Positions 35,450 through 45,437 are shown, numbered from the stretch's first letter. The stretch is 64,000 nucleotides of DNA from Sulfuritalea hydrogenivorans sk43H (GCF_000828635.1 NZ_AP012547.1:3658001-3722000); one strand, 5' to 3'. Translations and numbers: made by a program. Notes: generated by a model from the sequence alone, not told the origin.

Positions 35450-36471
35450 CGCCCAAGAGCATTCTTGTCATCAACGTCTCCCGCATCGGCGATACGCTGC
35501 TGGCGACGCCCGCCATCCGCGCGCTCGCGGTCGCCTGGCCCGAGGCCGCCATTGATGTACTGGCCCATCCGGGCCGCATGGAGGTACTGCTGCATCTACC
35601 CTTCGTCCGAAAAGTTGCCGCGATCAGCAAGAAAACGGCTCTGTTTCGCGGCTGGGGCGGGCTACTGGCCAAGCCTTACGACCTGGCGCTGGTGTACGGT
35701 AATGACGAGGCGTTGATCGCCTACGCCTCGCGGGTGGCAAAGCGGGTGGCGGCCTTTCGCCAAGCCAACGCCCGGATAAATTCCCGGCTCTCCGTCGTGG
35801 TCGAGCCGCCATCCTTTCAGAGCGACCACTCGGTGCGGCTGGCACTGGCGCTGCCGTCGGCGCTGGGAGTTCAGCCCGCCGGCTTGCGGCTGTCCTACAC
35901 GGTGACCGATGCCGAGCGAACCTGGGCCACAACGACACTGGCCCGCGATCTGCCGGACGGGGCGACGCCGCTGATCGGGTTGCAGGTGGCCAGTTTTCCG
36001 ACCAAGTCTTATCGCGACTGGCCCATCGAATCCTTCATGGAGCTCTGCGTTCGCATTCGCCGCGACTGGCCACGGGCGCATTTCCTGATCTTCGGCGGCA
36101 GCGAAGAACAGCAACGCACAACAGCCCTCAAGGCTCGGCTTGGACCGGCCGCCACGCTGTATGCCGGCCGCCTCAGCCTGCGCCAGACCGGCGCCCTGAT
36201 GAGCCGGCTCGACATCTTCATCGGTGTGGACACGGGCCCGACGCATCTGATGAGCTCATTCGATATTCCCCTAGTCGGTCTTTACCATGGCTTCTCGCGC
36301 AGCGAACTGATCGCACCGCTGGAACATCCCTGCTTCTATCCGGTGGACCATCCACTCGCGGGGCCCGAGTGTTCGACCGATGCCTCCATGGCCGACATCA
36401 GCGTCGATCGTGTCTGGGCGGCCGTGCAGCGGGCGCTGCAGGATCGCGCGACGGAAACTCGCGCGCCATGA
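35446..36471 (+). CDS. Heptosyltransferase-family (GT9) glycosyltransferase
   Basis: 341-residue GT9 protein with the N-terminal ILVINVSRIGDTLLATPAIRAL signature, GLQVASFPTKSYRDWP, and FIGVDTGPTHLMSSFDIPLVGLYHG at the donor site. Likely transfers heptose or a related sugar to the LPS core. Overlaps both neighbours by 4 bases. Confidence 0.9.
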   Translation: MTPKSILVINVSRIGDTLLATPAIRALAVAWPEAAIDVLAHPGRMEVLLHLPFVRKVAAISKKTALFRGWGGLLAKPYDLALVYGNDEALIAYASRVAKRVAAFRQANARINSRLSVVVEPPSFQSDHSVRLALALPSALGVQPAGLRLSYTVTDAERTWATTTLARDLPDGATPLIGLQVASFPTKSYRDWPIESFMELCVRIRRDWPRAHFLIFGGSEEQQRTTALKARLGPAATLYAGRLSLRQTGALMSRLDIFIGVDTGPTHLMSSFDIPLVGLYHGFSRSELIAPLEHPCFYPVDHPLAGPECSTDASMADISVDRVWAAVQRALQDRATETRAP

Positions 36472-37550
36472 AGTTCGCGCTGCTCACCACCAACCTCGCC
36501 GGCGGCGGCGCCGAAAAGGCGCTGGCCAAGATCGGCAGCGGGCTCGCCGCACGCGGCCACGACGTGGATTTCATCGTCTGCGAGGACGCGGGGCTCCATG
36601 CAGCCAACTACGCACCGCCCGCGGGCTGCAGCTTTCACGCCTTGTCCGCCCGCGCCGGTCACGGCTGGCTGGGCAAGCGACGCCTGGCCTGGCGCCTGCA
36701 GCGCTTGCTGGCAACGCGCCAGCACGACCTGCTGGTGTCCACCCTGCCCTTTGCCGACGTAGTGGCGGCACTCGCCCGCGCGCCGCGTCACGTCTGCCGC
36801 ATTGCGAACACGCTGTCAGCGGAGATTGCGCGACTGCCGGCGGGCAAGGCCCAGCGGCGCGCGGCGCGCTATCGCACGCTCTACGGCGCGCGCCCGCTGG
36901 TGGCTGTCTCGCAGGGCGTGGCCGAGGATATGCGTTCGCACTTCGACATCGCGGCCGAACGCATGCGCGTGATCGTCAATCCCTTCGATCCGGCCGCCAT
37001 TCGCGTGCTGGCCGCCGAACCCTGTGCGGCCCGGCCCAACGAACCCTACATCCTGCACGTCGGCCGCTTTGCCGCACAAAAGCGCCACGACCTGCTGCTC
37101 GCGGCATTCGCACAGGCGGCACTGCCGCATACACTGGTGCTGCTGACGCCGCCCGATGAACGGCTTGCCGCGCTGATCGCACAAAACGGTCTGCAGCGCC
37201 GTGTCGCCATCGCCGACTTTCAGGCCAACCCCTATCCCTGGATGGCGGGCGCCGACCTGCTGGTGTTGTGCTCCGACCACGAAGGCCTGCCCAATGTGCT
37301 GATCGAGGCGCTGGCCTGCGGCACGCGCGTGGTCAGCACCGACTGCCCCTCCGGCCCGCGCGAAATCCTCGGCGGAGAACTGGCGCAATGGCTGGTGCCC
37401 TGCGACAACGTCGATGCATTGACGACTGCAATGCGCGCGGCAGTGGCGGCACCGAAACCCGGGGCTGATGCCGTTGCGGCCGCGTTGGCTCCCTACGACG
37501 CGGAGCGGGCGCTCGACGCCTGGGAAGCGCTGGCCCGGGAGAGTTTCTGA
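36468..37550 (+). CDS. Glycosyltransferase family 4
   Basis: 360 residues. N-terminal LLTTNLAGGGAEKALAKIGSGL, then ILHVGRFAAQKRHDLLLAAFA and CSDHEGLPNVLIEALACGTRVV (EGxPxxxxEAL). Very probably LPS or exopolysaccharide assembly. ATGA overlap with the GT9 gene; the stop shares bases with the asnB start. A diverged dispersed-repeat copy (37196-37218) encodes RVAIADFQ. Confidence 0.88.
   Translation: MKFALLTTNLAGGGAEKALAKIGSGLAARGHDVDFIVCEDAGLHAANYAPPAGCSFHALSARAGHGWLGKRRLAWRLQRLLATRQHDLLVSTLPFADVVAALARAPRHVCRIANTLSAEIARLPAGKAQRRAARYRTLYGARPLVAVSQGVAEDMRSHFDIAAERMRVIVNPFDPAAIRVLAAEPCAARPNEPYILHVGRFAAQKRHDLLLAAFAQAALPHTLVLLTPPDERLAALIAQNGLQRRVAIADFQANPYPWMAGADLLVLCSDHEGLPNVLIEALACGTRVVSTDCPSGPREILGGELAQWLVPCDNVDALTTAMRAAVAAPKPGADAVAAALAPYDAERALDAWEALARESF
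37196..37218 (+). repeat. Dispersed 23-base repeat (diverged), in GT4
   Basis: GCCGTGTCGCCATCGCCGAC; G to T change in the right arm. Confidence 0.6.
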
Positions 37551-39385
37551 TGTGCGGCATCCTGCTCACCGTCGGTGACGCCTTCCCGGCCGATTTCGAC
37601 GCGGCGCTGGCGACGCTCAGATCGCGCGGCCCCGACGCACGCGAGGTGCTGGTCCACGGCGATGCCCTGCTCGGCCACGCACGACTGGCAGTGATCGACC
37701 TGACCGGCGGGCGCCAGCCGATGTCCGCGGCCAACGGCCGGCTGGCCATGGTCTACAACGGCGAGATCTACAACTTCGCCGCCCTGCGCCGCGAACTCGA
37801 AGCGGTCGGCCATGCCTTCAGCACCCGTTCCGACAGCGAAGTGCTGCTGACCGGCTACCTGCACTGGGGCGAAGCCGTGGTCCAGCGCCTCGACGGCATG
37901 TTCGCCTTCGCCATCCACGACGCGCAGGATGGCAGCGTCTTCCTCGCCCGCGACCGGCTCGGCATCAAGCCGCTGTTCTGGGGCGTGCATGCCGGCGGAC
38001 TGGTCGCCGCATCGACGCTAGCGCCGTTTTTCGCGCTGGGCGCCTTCCCGAGGAAACTCGACGCGGAAGGCCTGCGCGACTATCTTGCCTTCCAGACGCC
38101 GCTGGCCCCACGCACCCTGGTGCGCGACATCCACGCCCTGCCGCCGGGCGCCTGCTTGAAGTGGAGAGTCGGCGCTGGCGTTGCGGCGCGCCAGTGGTGG
38201 ACGATCCCGGACGCGACGGAACGCGCGCCCGATCATGAAACGCTGGTTGCCGAAACCGACAGCCTGCTGGCGCAAGCCGTCAAGGACCAGCTGGTCGCCG
38301 ACGTGCCGCTCGGCGCCTTCCTTTCCGGCGGCATCGACAGCAGCCTCGTTGTGCATTACATGGCATTGGCACAGGCCAGCCCGCTGAAAACCTTCAGCGT
38401 GCGCTTCGCCGAAGCCGGCTTCGACGAAAGCCCCGCCGCACGCGCCGTGGCCGAACAGTACGGCACCGAGCACCACGTCCTCGATGCGCCGCAACTGACT
38501 GCCGAGACGCTGGCCGCAGCCCTTGCCGATCTCGACCAGCCGCTGGCCGACCCGGCCTACATCCCCACTTGGGCGCTGTCGCACCTGACGCGGCAGCATG
38601 TCACCGTGGCGCTGTCGGGTGATGGCGGCGATGAACTCTTCGGCGGCTATTCGCGTTTTCTCGACACGGCCGACCGCCATCCGGACACGCTCGGTAAGCG
38701 TGCACTCCGTGGCTTGCTGCGACACGGCCTCGCGCCGGCCAGCCTGACCCGGCGCGCGCTGGCGGGACCCGAACTGCTGCTCTACCAGCGCGTCGAGCTC
38801 GGCGATTACCCCGGCAGCCGCAAGGACCTGCGCCGCTATCTGGCGCCCGAGCTGGCCGCCGGCTGCCGACCTCAAGCCACCCTGGAGCTGTGGCGCGAAC
38901 TCGCGTCCCGACATGGCGGCTACGACCGCGGCGCGCTGCTGCGGGCCGACCTGTGGACCTACCTGTCTGAAAACTGCCTGGCCAAGACCGACCGCGCCAG
39001 CATGGCCCACGGCCTGGAGGTGCGCGTGCCGCTGCTGGCCAACGAGCTGCAGGACCGCATGCTGCGCCTGCCGGCGAGCGTGCATTTCGATGCCGGCGGC
39101 GGCAAGGCTCTGCTGCGCGCGCTGGCGCGCCGCCACCTGCCGCAAGCCGTCTGGAACCGCGAGAAGCACGGCTTCTCCGTGCCGCTGCGCGCCAACTTTG
39201 CCGGTTCTTGGCGCGACTGGTGCGACGCGCAGATCGCATCCGCTCCCTTGATCGCGCCGTGGCTGGCCACCGGCCCGCTCGCCGCGCTGTGGCAGGAAGC
39301 CCGACAGGGGAAAGGCAACGTACGCCTGATGTACACTTTCGCCGTGCTGCTGGCCTGGCTCGAAACGCACGCCCTCGAAGCATGA
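37550..39385 (+). CDS. AsnB-like glutamine amidotransferase (asparagine synthase family)
   Basis: 611 residues. N-terminal class II glutamine amidotransferase with nucleophile Cys2 (MCGILL) and NGEIYN; C-terminal synthetase with ATP pyrophosphatase motif FLSGGIDSSLVV near 260 and LSGDGGDELFGGYSRF. In polysaccharide clusters such proteins often amidate sugars or amino acids on the glycan rather than making free asparagine, so the symbol is left open. A dispersed repeat (38167-38189) encodes WRVGAGVAA at the boundary between the two domains. Confidence 0.88.
   Translation: MCGILLTVGDAFPADFDAALATLRSRGPDAREVLVHGDALLGHARLAVIDLTGGRQPMSAANGRLAMVYNGEIYNFAALRRELEAVGHAFSTRSDSEVLLTGYLHWGEAVVQRLDGMFAFAIHDAQDGSVFLARDRLGIKPLFWGVHAGGLVAASTLAPFFALGAFPRKLDAEGLRDYLAFQTPLAPRTLVRDIHALPPGACLKWRVGAGVAARQWWTIPDATERAPDHETLVAETDSLLAQAVKDQLVADVPLGAFLSGGIDSSLVVHYMALAQASPLKTFSVRFAEAGFDESPAARAVAEQYGTEHHVLDAPQLTAETLAAALADLDQPLADPAYIPTWALSHLTRQHVTVALSGDGGDELFGGYSRFLDTADRHPDTLGKRALRGLLRHGLAPASLTRRALAGPELLLYQRVELGDYPGSRKDLRRYLAPELAAGCRPQATLELWRELASRHGGYDRGALLRADLWTYLSENCLAKTDRASMAHGLEVRVPLLANELQDRMLRLPASVHFDAGGGKALLRALARRHLPQAVWNREKHGFSVPLRANFAGSWRDWCDAQIASAPLIAPWLATGPLAALWQEARQGKGNVRLMYTFAVLLAWLETHALEA
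38167..38189 (-). repeat. Dispersed 23-base repeat, in the asnB-like gene
   Basis: AGTCGGCGCTGGCGTTGCGG; centre CAAC. Confidence 0.83.
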
Positions 39386-39406
39386 GGTTCACATTACGGA
39401 GATGAG

Positions 39407-40120
39407 ATGCGCAAGAACAGCCGCACCGCCCGCAAGCTGAAGAAACTCGCTTGGCGCTTCAGCCAGCCCGACTGGGCAGACAACCACGGCGTGCTGCTGC
39501 CGGTGAAGCACGCGCTGGTCTCGCCGGGCATCGCCCGCGAAATCTACCTCGGCGACTACGAGGCGAAGGAAATCGAGATCATCTCGAAACGCCTCGCGAC
39601 CGACGACGTGGTGTTCGAGGTCGGCGCCGGACTCGGCTTCCTGTCCGCCTATTGTGCCAAGCTGACGGGGGCGGCCAGGGTGTTCGCCTACGAGGCCAAC
39701 CCGGAGCTGATTCCGCTGATCCGCGAAACCCATGCGAAGAACGACGTGGCGCCGACGCTGATCAACGCGCTGCTGGCGAAGGGTGATGGCGAACGCGAGT
39801 TCCACCTCGAAGACGACTTCTGGGCCTCCTCCGCGCACCGCACCGGCGGCCGCGCGATCACGGTAAAGCAGCTCGATCTCAACAACGAACTGGCGCGGGT
39901 CAAGCCCAGCTTCCTGATCGTGGACATCGAGGGCGGCGAAGCCGAGTTCTTCGCCGGCGCCGATTTGTCGACGGTGCAGAAGATCTGCGTCGAAACCCAT
40001 CCCGACGTGCTCGGCGACCGCGTGCTGTCGGAGATGTTCGCCGGCTTGGTGGCGAAGGGCTTCGCGCTCGATTTCTCGCTGATCCGCAAGAACGTGTTTT
40101 TCTTCCACCGCGTGGCATGA
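39407..40120 (+). CDS. FkbM-like methyltransferase 2
   Basis: 237 residues: VVFEVGAGLGFLSAYCAKLTG (SAM site), VFAYEANPELIPLIRETHAKN, then SFLIVDIEGGEAEFFAGA (FkbM D-EG-E motif). A basic N-terminus (MRKNSRTARKLKKLAWRF) precedes. A GGAG ribosome site lies before the ATG. Overlaps the next gene by 4 bases. Confidence 0.83.
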   Translation: MRKNSRTARKLKKLAWRFSQPDWADNHGVLLPVKHALVSPGIAREIYLGDYEAKEIEIISKRLATDDVVFEVGAGLGFLSAYCAKLTGAARVFAYEANPELIPLIRETHAKNDVAPTLINALLAKGDGEREFHLEDDFWASSAHRTGGRAITVKQLDLNNELARVKPSFLIVDIEGGEAEFFAGADLSTVQKICVETHPDVLGDRVLSEMFAGLVAKGFALDFSLIRKNVFFFHRVA

Positions 40121-41094
40121 CCACACGGGATGTCCTGCTGATCGCCCACGGCAGCCTGCATCCGGCCCTGCGCCGCGAACTCGCCGCGCGCGGCCTGACG
40201 CTGCGCGAAAGTCGGCGCTGGCAGGACGCCGATCGCAGCGAACCGCAGCGCATTCTCGGCGCCTATACCTGGTTCTACGAAGGCCTGCGCCATCCGCTGA
40301 CGATCTGGGGCATGCATCGCTTCCTGCGCCGGCAGGGCATCCCGCTGTTCGTCTGGAACCAGGATGCGCCGCACTACCTGAACCGCGCCGCATGGCGGCT
40401 GGACTGGCTGGATCGCGCCCACCTGTTCGACGTGTACGCCACGCACAGCCTGGTCGATACACGGCGCAGTTTCGCCGACAGCCTGCTCTACCTGCCGAAC
40501 GCCGCCGACACGAGCCGTTATCACCTGCACGGCAGGACGCTGGACGAACTGCGCGAGCCGGCCCGCTACCAGCACGACGTCAGCTTCTTCGGCGCCATGG
40601 ACGGCCTTCGCTACAAGGAAATGCGCGGCCGCCAGGAATTCTTCGCCGCGCTGGGCGGACGGCTGGCCAGGCGAGGCATCCGCTTCGTGTTCCGCGAATC
40701 GACCGGCATGAGCATCGAGGAACAAGTGGCGCTGATCCAGAGCAGCCGCATCAACCTCAACTTCGGCGCTTCCTGCGACTACGGTGCGCCCGTGGCCTCG
40801 GGATTGCCCGAGCGCTGCTACGGCATCCCGGCCTGCGGCGGCTTCCTGCTCTGCGACAAGCGCACGCACGCACGCGACGACTTCACGCCGGGCGACAACT
40901 GGGCCGAGTTCGACGGGCTGGACAACTGCGTGACGCAGATCGAGCACTGGCTGGCGAACTTCGCCGCCGCGCGCGACCTCGCCGAACGGTGCCACGCCCA
41001 CGTCTTGGTGCAGCACACCTATGCCCAGCGTGCGGCGGCGCTGCACAATACATTATTGGCCTGGCACCAAGGCAAAAGAGGCAGGCTGCAATGA
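40117..41094 (+). CDS. CgeB-like glycosyltransferase (GT1-type C-terminal domain)
   Basis: 325 residues. Central FVWNQDAPHYLNR and FDVYATHSLVDTRRSF blocks, LYLPNAADTSRYHL, VSFFGAMDGLRYKEMRGRQEFF, and C-terminal NFGASCDYGAPVASGLPERCYGIPACGGFLLCDKR resemble CgeB/maturation-type glycosyltransferases. Substrate unknown. A dispersed repeat lies at 40210-40232, near the N-terminus, where it encodes ESRRWQDA. Confidence 0.75.
   Translation: MTTRDVLLIAHGSLHPALRRELAARGLTLRESRRWQDADRSEPQRILGAYTWFYEGLRHPLTIWGMHRFLRRQGIPLFVWNQDAPHYLNRAAWRLDWLDRAHLFDVYATHSLVDTRRSFADSLLYLPNAADTSRYHLHGRTLDELREPARYQHDVSFFGAMDGLRYKEMRGRQEFFAALGGRLARRGIRFVFRESTGMSIEEQVALIQSSRINLNFGASCDYGAPVASGLPERCYGIPACGGFLLCDKRTHARDDFTPGDNWAEFDGLDNCVTQIEHWLANFAAARDLAERCHAHVLVQHTYAQRAAALHNTLLAWHQGKRGRLQ
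40210..40232 (-). repeat. Dispersed 23-base repeat (left arm diverged), in the CgeB-like gene
   Basis: AGTCGGCGCTGGCAGGACGC; right arm intact. Confidence 0.65.
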
Positions 41095-42053
41095 GCGCAC
41101 CACTGCTGTCCATAGTGATGCCCGTCTACAACGTCGCGCCCTACCTGCCGCGCTGCCTCGAAAGCCTTGCCGCACTCAACCCGCCGGCCGACGAGATCAT
41201 CGTCGTCGATGACGGTTCGACCGACGACTGCCCGCGCATCCTTGCCGAATTCGCACCGCGCCTGCCGCAAATGCGAGTGATCCGCCAGGAAAACGGCGGA
41301 CTTTCGGCGGCGCGCAATACGGGACTGGACGCGGCGCGCGGCAAATACCTGGCGTTTGTCGACTCGGACGATTTCGTCGAACCCGATGCCTACGCCGAGG
41401 CCTTGCGCCTGGCCGAAGACGAACAACTCGACATGGTGCTGTTCAACGCCCGCTATCATTTCGAAGGCCGTCAAGCAGACCGGCCTATCTATGCCGATGC
41501 GCCGGCGACAGACATCATCCCAGGCCGGGAATGGCTGCGGCAACGCCTGAAGGCCGGACGTTTTCTGCATATGGTCTGGATGCATCTGTATCGCCGCGAC
41601 TTCATCGAGGCCAATCACTTTCGCTTCGTGCCGCGCCTGATACATGAGGATGTAATCTGGACGACGAAAGTCCTGCTTGCTGCGCAGCGCATCATCTGCC
41701 TGCCGCGGATCTCGGTGAACTATCGGATTCCCATCCGGAACGCACCGCCCGAAGCAAAGCAAAAGCGCCTCGAGGCCATCGTCGATAGCAGCGTCTTCAA
41801 TGCCCGCACCGAAGCGGAACTCGCGGCGGAACTGACTGGCGACCCGGAACTGCGCGCGTTACTGTGCCATCGCCTGGTCGATGGAGCCCTTTCGATATTC
41901 CATCTGCTGGCGAAAATGCCGGATCGCGCCGCCGCGCGCCGTGTTCGACGGGACCTGCGAACAAAAGGCGTGCTGGGACTGCTCTGGCGTCATGCCGGGA
42001 ATGCGGCGCAGCGGCGGCGGATCGCGAAACACTATGTGCTCAGTTTGCTGTAA
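41091..42053 (+). CDS. Glycosyltransferase family 2
   Basis: 320 residues, GT-A fold: SIVMPVYNVAPYLPRCLESL, VVDDGSTDD, GGLSAARNTGLDAARGKYLAFVDSDDFVEP (DxD). Transfers a sugar from a nucleotide donor, inverting. Begins at an ATGA overlap. The C-terminal region is variable, as usual. Confidence 0.92.
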   Translation: MSAPLLSIVMPVYNVAPYLPRCLESLAALNPPADEIIVVDDGSTDDCPRILAEFAPRLPQMRVIRQENGGLSAARNTGLDAARGKYLAFVDSDDFVEPDAYAEALRLAEDEQLDMVLFNARYHFEGRQADRPIYADAPATDIIPGREWLRQRLKAGRFLHMVWMHLYRRDFIEANHFRFVPRLIHEDVIWTTKVLLAAQRIICLPRISVNYRIPIRNAPPEAKQKRLEAIVDSSVFNARTEAELAAELTGDPELRALLCHRLVDGALSIFHLLAKMPDRAAARRVRRDLRTKGVLGLLWRHAGNAAQRRRIAKHYVLSLL

Positions 42054-42121
42054 GCCCGCGTGTAGTAGGCTTGGCGCTTTCCGGCCGGTGGCAAGAGCGC
42101 CGGCTGTCTGCGGGAGAAGTA

Positions 42122-42991
42122 ATGAAATCCTTGCTTGATCAACTGGTTTGCGGTTACCTGCGGCGGGTACCGATAACCGAGGGAAAGGGTCGAATCTACC
42201 GCCGGTTTGCGCGGCGGGACTGGCCTGTCGGCGCGTTCGTGAACGTGCGGACCAAGGACGGCTTTCTCCTGCGACTCAATCCTCGCAACGAAGAGCATCG
42301 GCGCATCTATTACTACGGCGAGCACGACGAGCGCTATGAGCTTGCCTTGCTGCGCAAGATCATTCAGCCCGGCGACGTGTTCTGGGATATCGGCGCCAAC
42401 GTCGGCTACTACACCTGTCTCGCCGCCACCTTGGTCGGCGAGCCGGGCCGCGTGGTGGCGTTCGAACCAGCGCCGACCACCCGAAACTTCCTCGAAGACA
42501 ACATTCGACTCAATGCGTTCAGCAACGTCGCGGTACTGCCCTATGCCGTTGGCGAGCGCAATGGCGTCGCCGCGATCCACATGAGCGACCCCGCCCTCGG
42601 CGAGGGGACGGCTTCGCTCAACGCGTCCGATGACAAATCATTCAGTGTAGACATTGAAGTGCGCCGTCTGGACGATCTCTACTCCAGCCTGCCGCCGCCA
42701 ATGGTGGTAAAAATCGACGTCGAAGGCGTGTTCGGCCAGCTCTGGCGAGGTGCGCGTGGCTTCTTTTCGGCGCATGCTCCGATCGTCATGGCGGAACTCA
42801 AAGGAGAAGCTTTTGTCTCCGCCGCCGGAAACCTCGGCGAGGAAATCGCCGCGCTGGGTTACTCCATGTTCGAAATCCACAAGCACTCGATCCGGCGAGT
42901 TGCGGATCCCGCGACATCGAGAAAGCGCAACTTCATTCTCGTCAAGCAGGACAGTCCGGCCTTTGCAAGGCTGGAGTCGATGGTGGCCTAA
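42122..42991 (+). CDS. FkbM-like methyltransferase 3
   Basis: 289 residues: DVFWDIGANVGYYTCLAATLVG (SAM site), VVAFEPAPTTRNFLEDNIRLN, VVKIDVEGVFGQLWRGA (FkbM motif with Gly-Val in place of Ala-Glu). GGGAGAAG lies just before the ATG. Third methyltransferase of its kind in the block; the three are clearly different from each other. Confidence 0.87.
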   Translation: MKSLLDQLVCGYLRRVPITEGKGRIYRRFARRDWPVGAFVNVRTKDGFLLRLNPRNEEHRRIYYYGEHDERYELALLRKIIQPGDVFWDIGANVGYYTCLAATLVGEPGRVVAFEPAPTTRNFLEDNIRLNAFSNVAVLPYAVGERNGVAAIHMSDPALGEGTASLNASDDKSFSVDIEVRRLDDLYSSLPPPMVVKIDVEGVFGQLWRGARGFFSAHAPIVMAELKGEAFVSAAGNLGEEIAALGYSMFEIHKHSIRRVADPATSRKRNFILVKQDSPAFARLESMVA

Positions 42992-42999
42992 GGTACCGA

Positions 43000-44307
43000 A
43001 TGGGAGGCTACGCCGGATGTAGTGCCAAGCAGTGGCAGTTCGCCGCATGGCTTGCGGCGGTTGCATTCATCTTTCCGATTCCGCATACCATTGCGCTGCG
43101 TAACCTGTTGTTGCTGGTCGGGTTGGTCGGGCTGGTATGGATCGGTCGCACCTCGCTGCCGAAACCCGCATCATGGATGAAGCCGGCCGCCTGGTGCCTG
43201 ATTGCGCTCACCAGCTGGATCGCTTTCCATTCCGTCACCGTAGCGCCATCGCCGACTCTCGCGCTCGACCAGTTCCGCGCCAATTGGATGATGCCGCTGC
43301 TGCTCGGTGGCGTTGGTGCCTGGGCCGCAACGCAACTGCCACGGGAACGCGCGGCGCAGGTCGTGGTGATAGCGCTGGCCGCACATATGGTCTGGCTGCT
43401 GGGATGGCAGATCACGCTGTGGCTGAAGATCGGTGCTTGGCCTTTCAAGGCAACACCCTTTGGCGCCTATGATTTCCACGGCACGCTGAACAGCTACCTG
43501 CTTGCCCTGCTGGTGGCGGATCGCCTGGCATGGACCCGCAGCAGCCATTCTCCGCTGGCGCTCGGGCAGCGCGGCGGATGGGCGCTGCTGGCGCTGTCCC
43601 TGGCGGCCGACGTCGCACTGCAGTCGCGCAACAGCACGGTTGTCTCGGTGGCCATTCTGGCGGCGGGCAGCCTCGTCCTGCTGAATGCACAATCGCACCG
43701 GCGGCGGCTCGCCATTGTCGCGCTTGGCGCCGTTGCACTGATCGCGGCCAGTTCGTTCCGCTTCGATCACCGGTGGCAGAGTCTGCGCGAATCCATCGTC
43801 ATCGGCTGGACATCGAACAACACCTACTGGCTGACCGGCGATGGCGAGCCGGGGCATAAGATATCGCCGCCGGCAACGCCCTCGGGCGATCCGCTCGAAA
43901 CCTCGGCCTATCTTCGCGCTGCAATGGCGCGCCAATCCATCGATTTTCTCGCCGACCACCCGCTCGGCATCGGCTTCGGTCACGATGCCTTCGGGCGCGC
44001 CATCGCGATGAAGCATGGCCACTCCGGGATGATCAGCAGCCACAGCGGCTGGCTCGATTTCGCCTTGGGCACGGGTTTCGTCGGACTGGCGTTACTATTG
44101 ACGACGGCTGGTGTTGCTATCCGCGCGGGTTGGCGACAATTCCGCGAACGACAAGATGCCCAGGCACTCCTGCTGGCGTTCTTCGTCGGTGGCTATATGC
44201 TGCGCTGCCTGCTCGACGGACACCTCTCCGGCTGGCGGCTTGGCCTCTTTTCATTTGTCGTCGGCGTGCTGGTCGCCGGCATGCACGAGAAGCCGGACGA
44301 ACCATGA
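43000..44307 (+). CDS. O-antigen ligase/polymerase-like membrane protein
   Basis: 435-residue protein with about 10-12 membrane segments and a large periplasmic loop (SLRESIVIGWTSNNTYWLTGDGE to LGIGFGHDAFGRAI) ending in HSGWLDFALGTGFVGLALLL, the conserved region of Wzy/WaaL proteins. It should join a glycan to lipid A-core or polymerise repeat units. A diverged dispersed-repeat copy (43235-43257) encodes VTVAPSPTL in the first periplasmic loop. Confidence 0.8.
   Translation: MGGYAGCSAKQWQFAAWLAAVAFIFPIPHTIALRNLLLLVGLVGLVWIGRTSLPKPASWMKPAAWCLIALTSWIAFHSVTVAPSPTLALDQFRANWMMPLLLGGVGAWAATQLPRERAAQVVVIALAAHMVWLLGWQITLWLKIGAWPFKATPFGAYDFHGTLNSYLLALLVADRLAWTRSSHSPLALGQRGGWALLALSLAADVALQSRNSTVVSVAILAAGSLVLLNAQSHRRRLAIVALGAVALIAASSFRFDHRWQSLRESIVIGWTSNNTYWLTGDGEPGHKISPPATPSGDPLETSAYLRAAMARQSIDFLADHPLGIGFGHDAFGRAIAMKHGHSGMISSHSGWLDFALGTGFVGLALLLTTAGVAIRAGWRQFRERQDAQALLLAFFVGGYMLRCLLDGHLSGWRLGLFSFVVGVLVAGMHEKPDEP
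43235..43257 (+). repeat. Dispersed 23-base repeat (diverged), in the O-antigen ligase-like gene
   Basis: ACCGTAGCGCCATCGCCGAC; shares the CAT variant with the copy at 37196. Confidence 0.6.
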
Positions 44308-45437
44308 AGCTCGTGCAGATCAACCTCCAGCCGCACTTCGGCGGCGGCGAGGTGTACACCGCCTTCCTCTGCCGCGCGCTGTCGCAGCTCGGCATGCCGA
44401 CGCGCCTGCTGGTCCATCCGCGCGCCGGCTTCTGGGACCGGCTCGGACTGCCTGCCGACACCGAGCGCATCGCCGTCGCCGATGCCACCGATCTGCCGCA
44501 GCATTTGCCCGCCGGACCTGTCTGGCTGCTGTCACACGGCCCGCTGCCCTCCGGCTTGCGTGCCGTGCTTCCGGGGCGCCTGCGCACCGCCATCGCGCAC
44601 ATGCCGGTGCAGGGCCGCGATCCCGCCGCCTTCGCCGACCACGATCGCATCTACGCAGTTTCCGGCTGGGTGCGTGACGGCCTCCAGGCAGCGGATCTGC
44701 CGGCCTGGGACGAGCCGCTGTACGGCGTCGCCGACCTCGCGAACCGCCCCGGCGGCGGGGAGATACGCCGCAGCAGCCGCTACGACTGGGATCGACGCAA
44801 GGGTCGCGACCGCCTGCTGGGCTGGCTCGAGCCGCTGGTCGAAATGCTGCGGCCGCATCCGGCCTTCGAGCGGCGGCCCGGCCTTACGCTGGGCATCGTC
44901 TCGCGCCTGACGCCGATCAAGCAGTTCCCGCTGCTGTTCTCGAATCTGGCGCCGGTACTCGCACGTCATCCACAGGTACATCTGGAAATCTTCGGTAGCG
45001 GCGGCTATGCCTCGGTGCGCGACCTCGACCGCGCACTCGCGGAGCTGCCCGCCGGACAGGTGCGCTTCTGGGGCCAGCAGGGCAATGTCGCCGACATCTA
45101 CCCGCAGCTCGACTATCTGCTTTCCGGCCTCCCGGAAAAGGAGGCGCTGGGCCTCAACATCATCGAGGCGCAAGCCTGCGGCACGCCGGTAATCGCCGTC
45201 AATGCACCGCCCTTCACCGAAACCGTGGTCAACGACCTGACCGGCTTTCTCTACCGTGATCCGCGACAGGACGCCGGGGGCGATTTCGGGAGACTGCTGG
45301 ACGAACTGCTGGCGGGCCGCGCCAAGCCGAGACCAGAACTGGCCGGGTCGCACCTCGCGCGCTTTTCCTTCGAAGCCTTCGTCGAGCGCCTGCGGCCGGT
45401 GGTGGCCGACGCCGAAGGTCAAATCAAGCGCGAATAA
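44304..45437 (+). CDS. Glycosyltransferase family 4
   Basis: 377 residues: NLQPHFGGGEVYTAFLCRAL, GIVSRLTPIKQFPLLFSNL, LEIFGSGGYASVRDLDRAL, LPEKEALGLNIIEAQACGTPVIAV. Overlaps the ligase stop by 4 bases. Its 3' end overlaps the convergent glycosyltransferase by 19 bases. Confidence 0.88.
   Translation: MKLVQINLQPHFGGGEVYTAFLCRALSQLGMPTRLLVHPRAGFWDRLGLPADTERIAVADATDLPQHLPAGPVWLLSHGPLPSGLRAVLPGRLRTAIAHMPVQGRDPAAFADHDRIYAVSGWVRDGLQAADLPAWDEPLYGVADLANRPGGGEIRRSSRYDWDRRKGRDRLLGWLEPLVEMLRPHPAFERRPGLTLGIVSRLTPIKQFPLLFSNLAPVLARHPQVHLEIFGSGGYASVRDLDRALAELPAGQVRFWGQQGNVADIYPQLDYLLSGLPEKEALGLNIIEAQACGTPVIAVNAPPFTETVVNDLTGFLYRDPRQDAGGDFGRLLDELLAGRAKPRPELAGSHLARFSFEAFVERLRPVVADAEGQIKRE

Noticed and set aside
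39619-39640. GTCGGCGCCGG in the second FkbM gene resembling the dispersed motif
   Set aside because: It encodes the SAM-binding EVGAGLG motif, so the match is explained by protein sequence; the left arm is missing.
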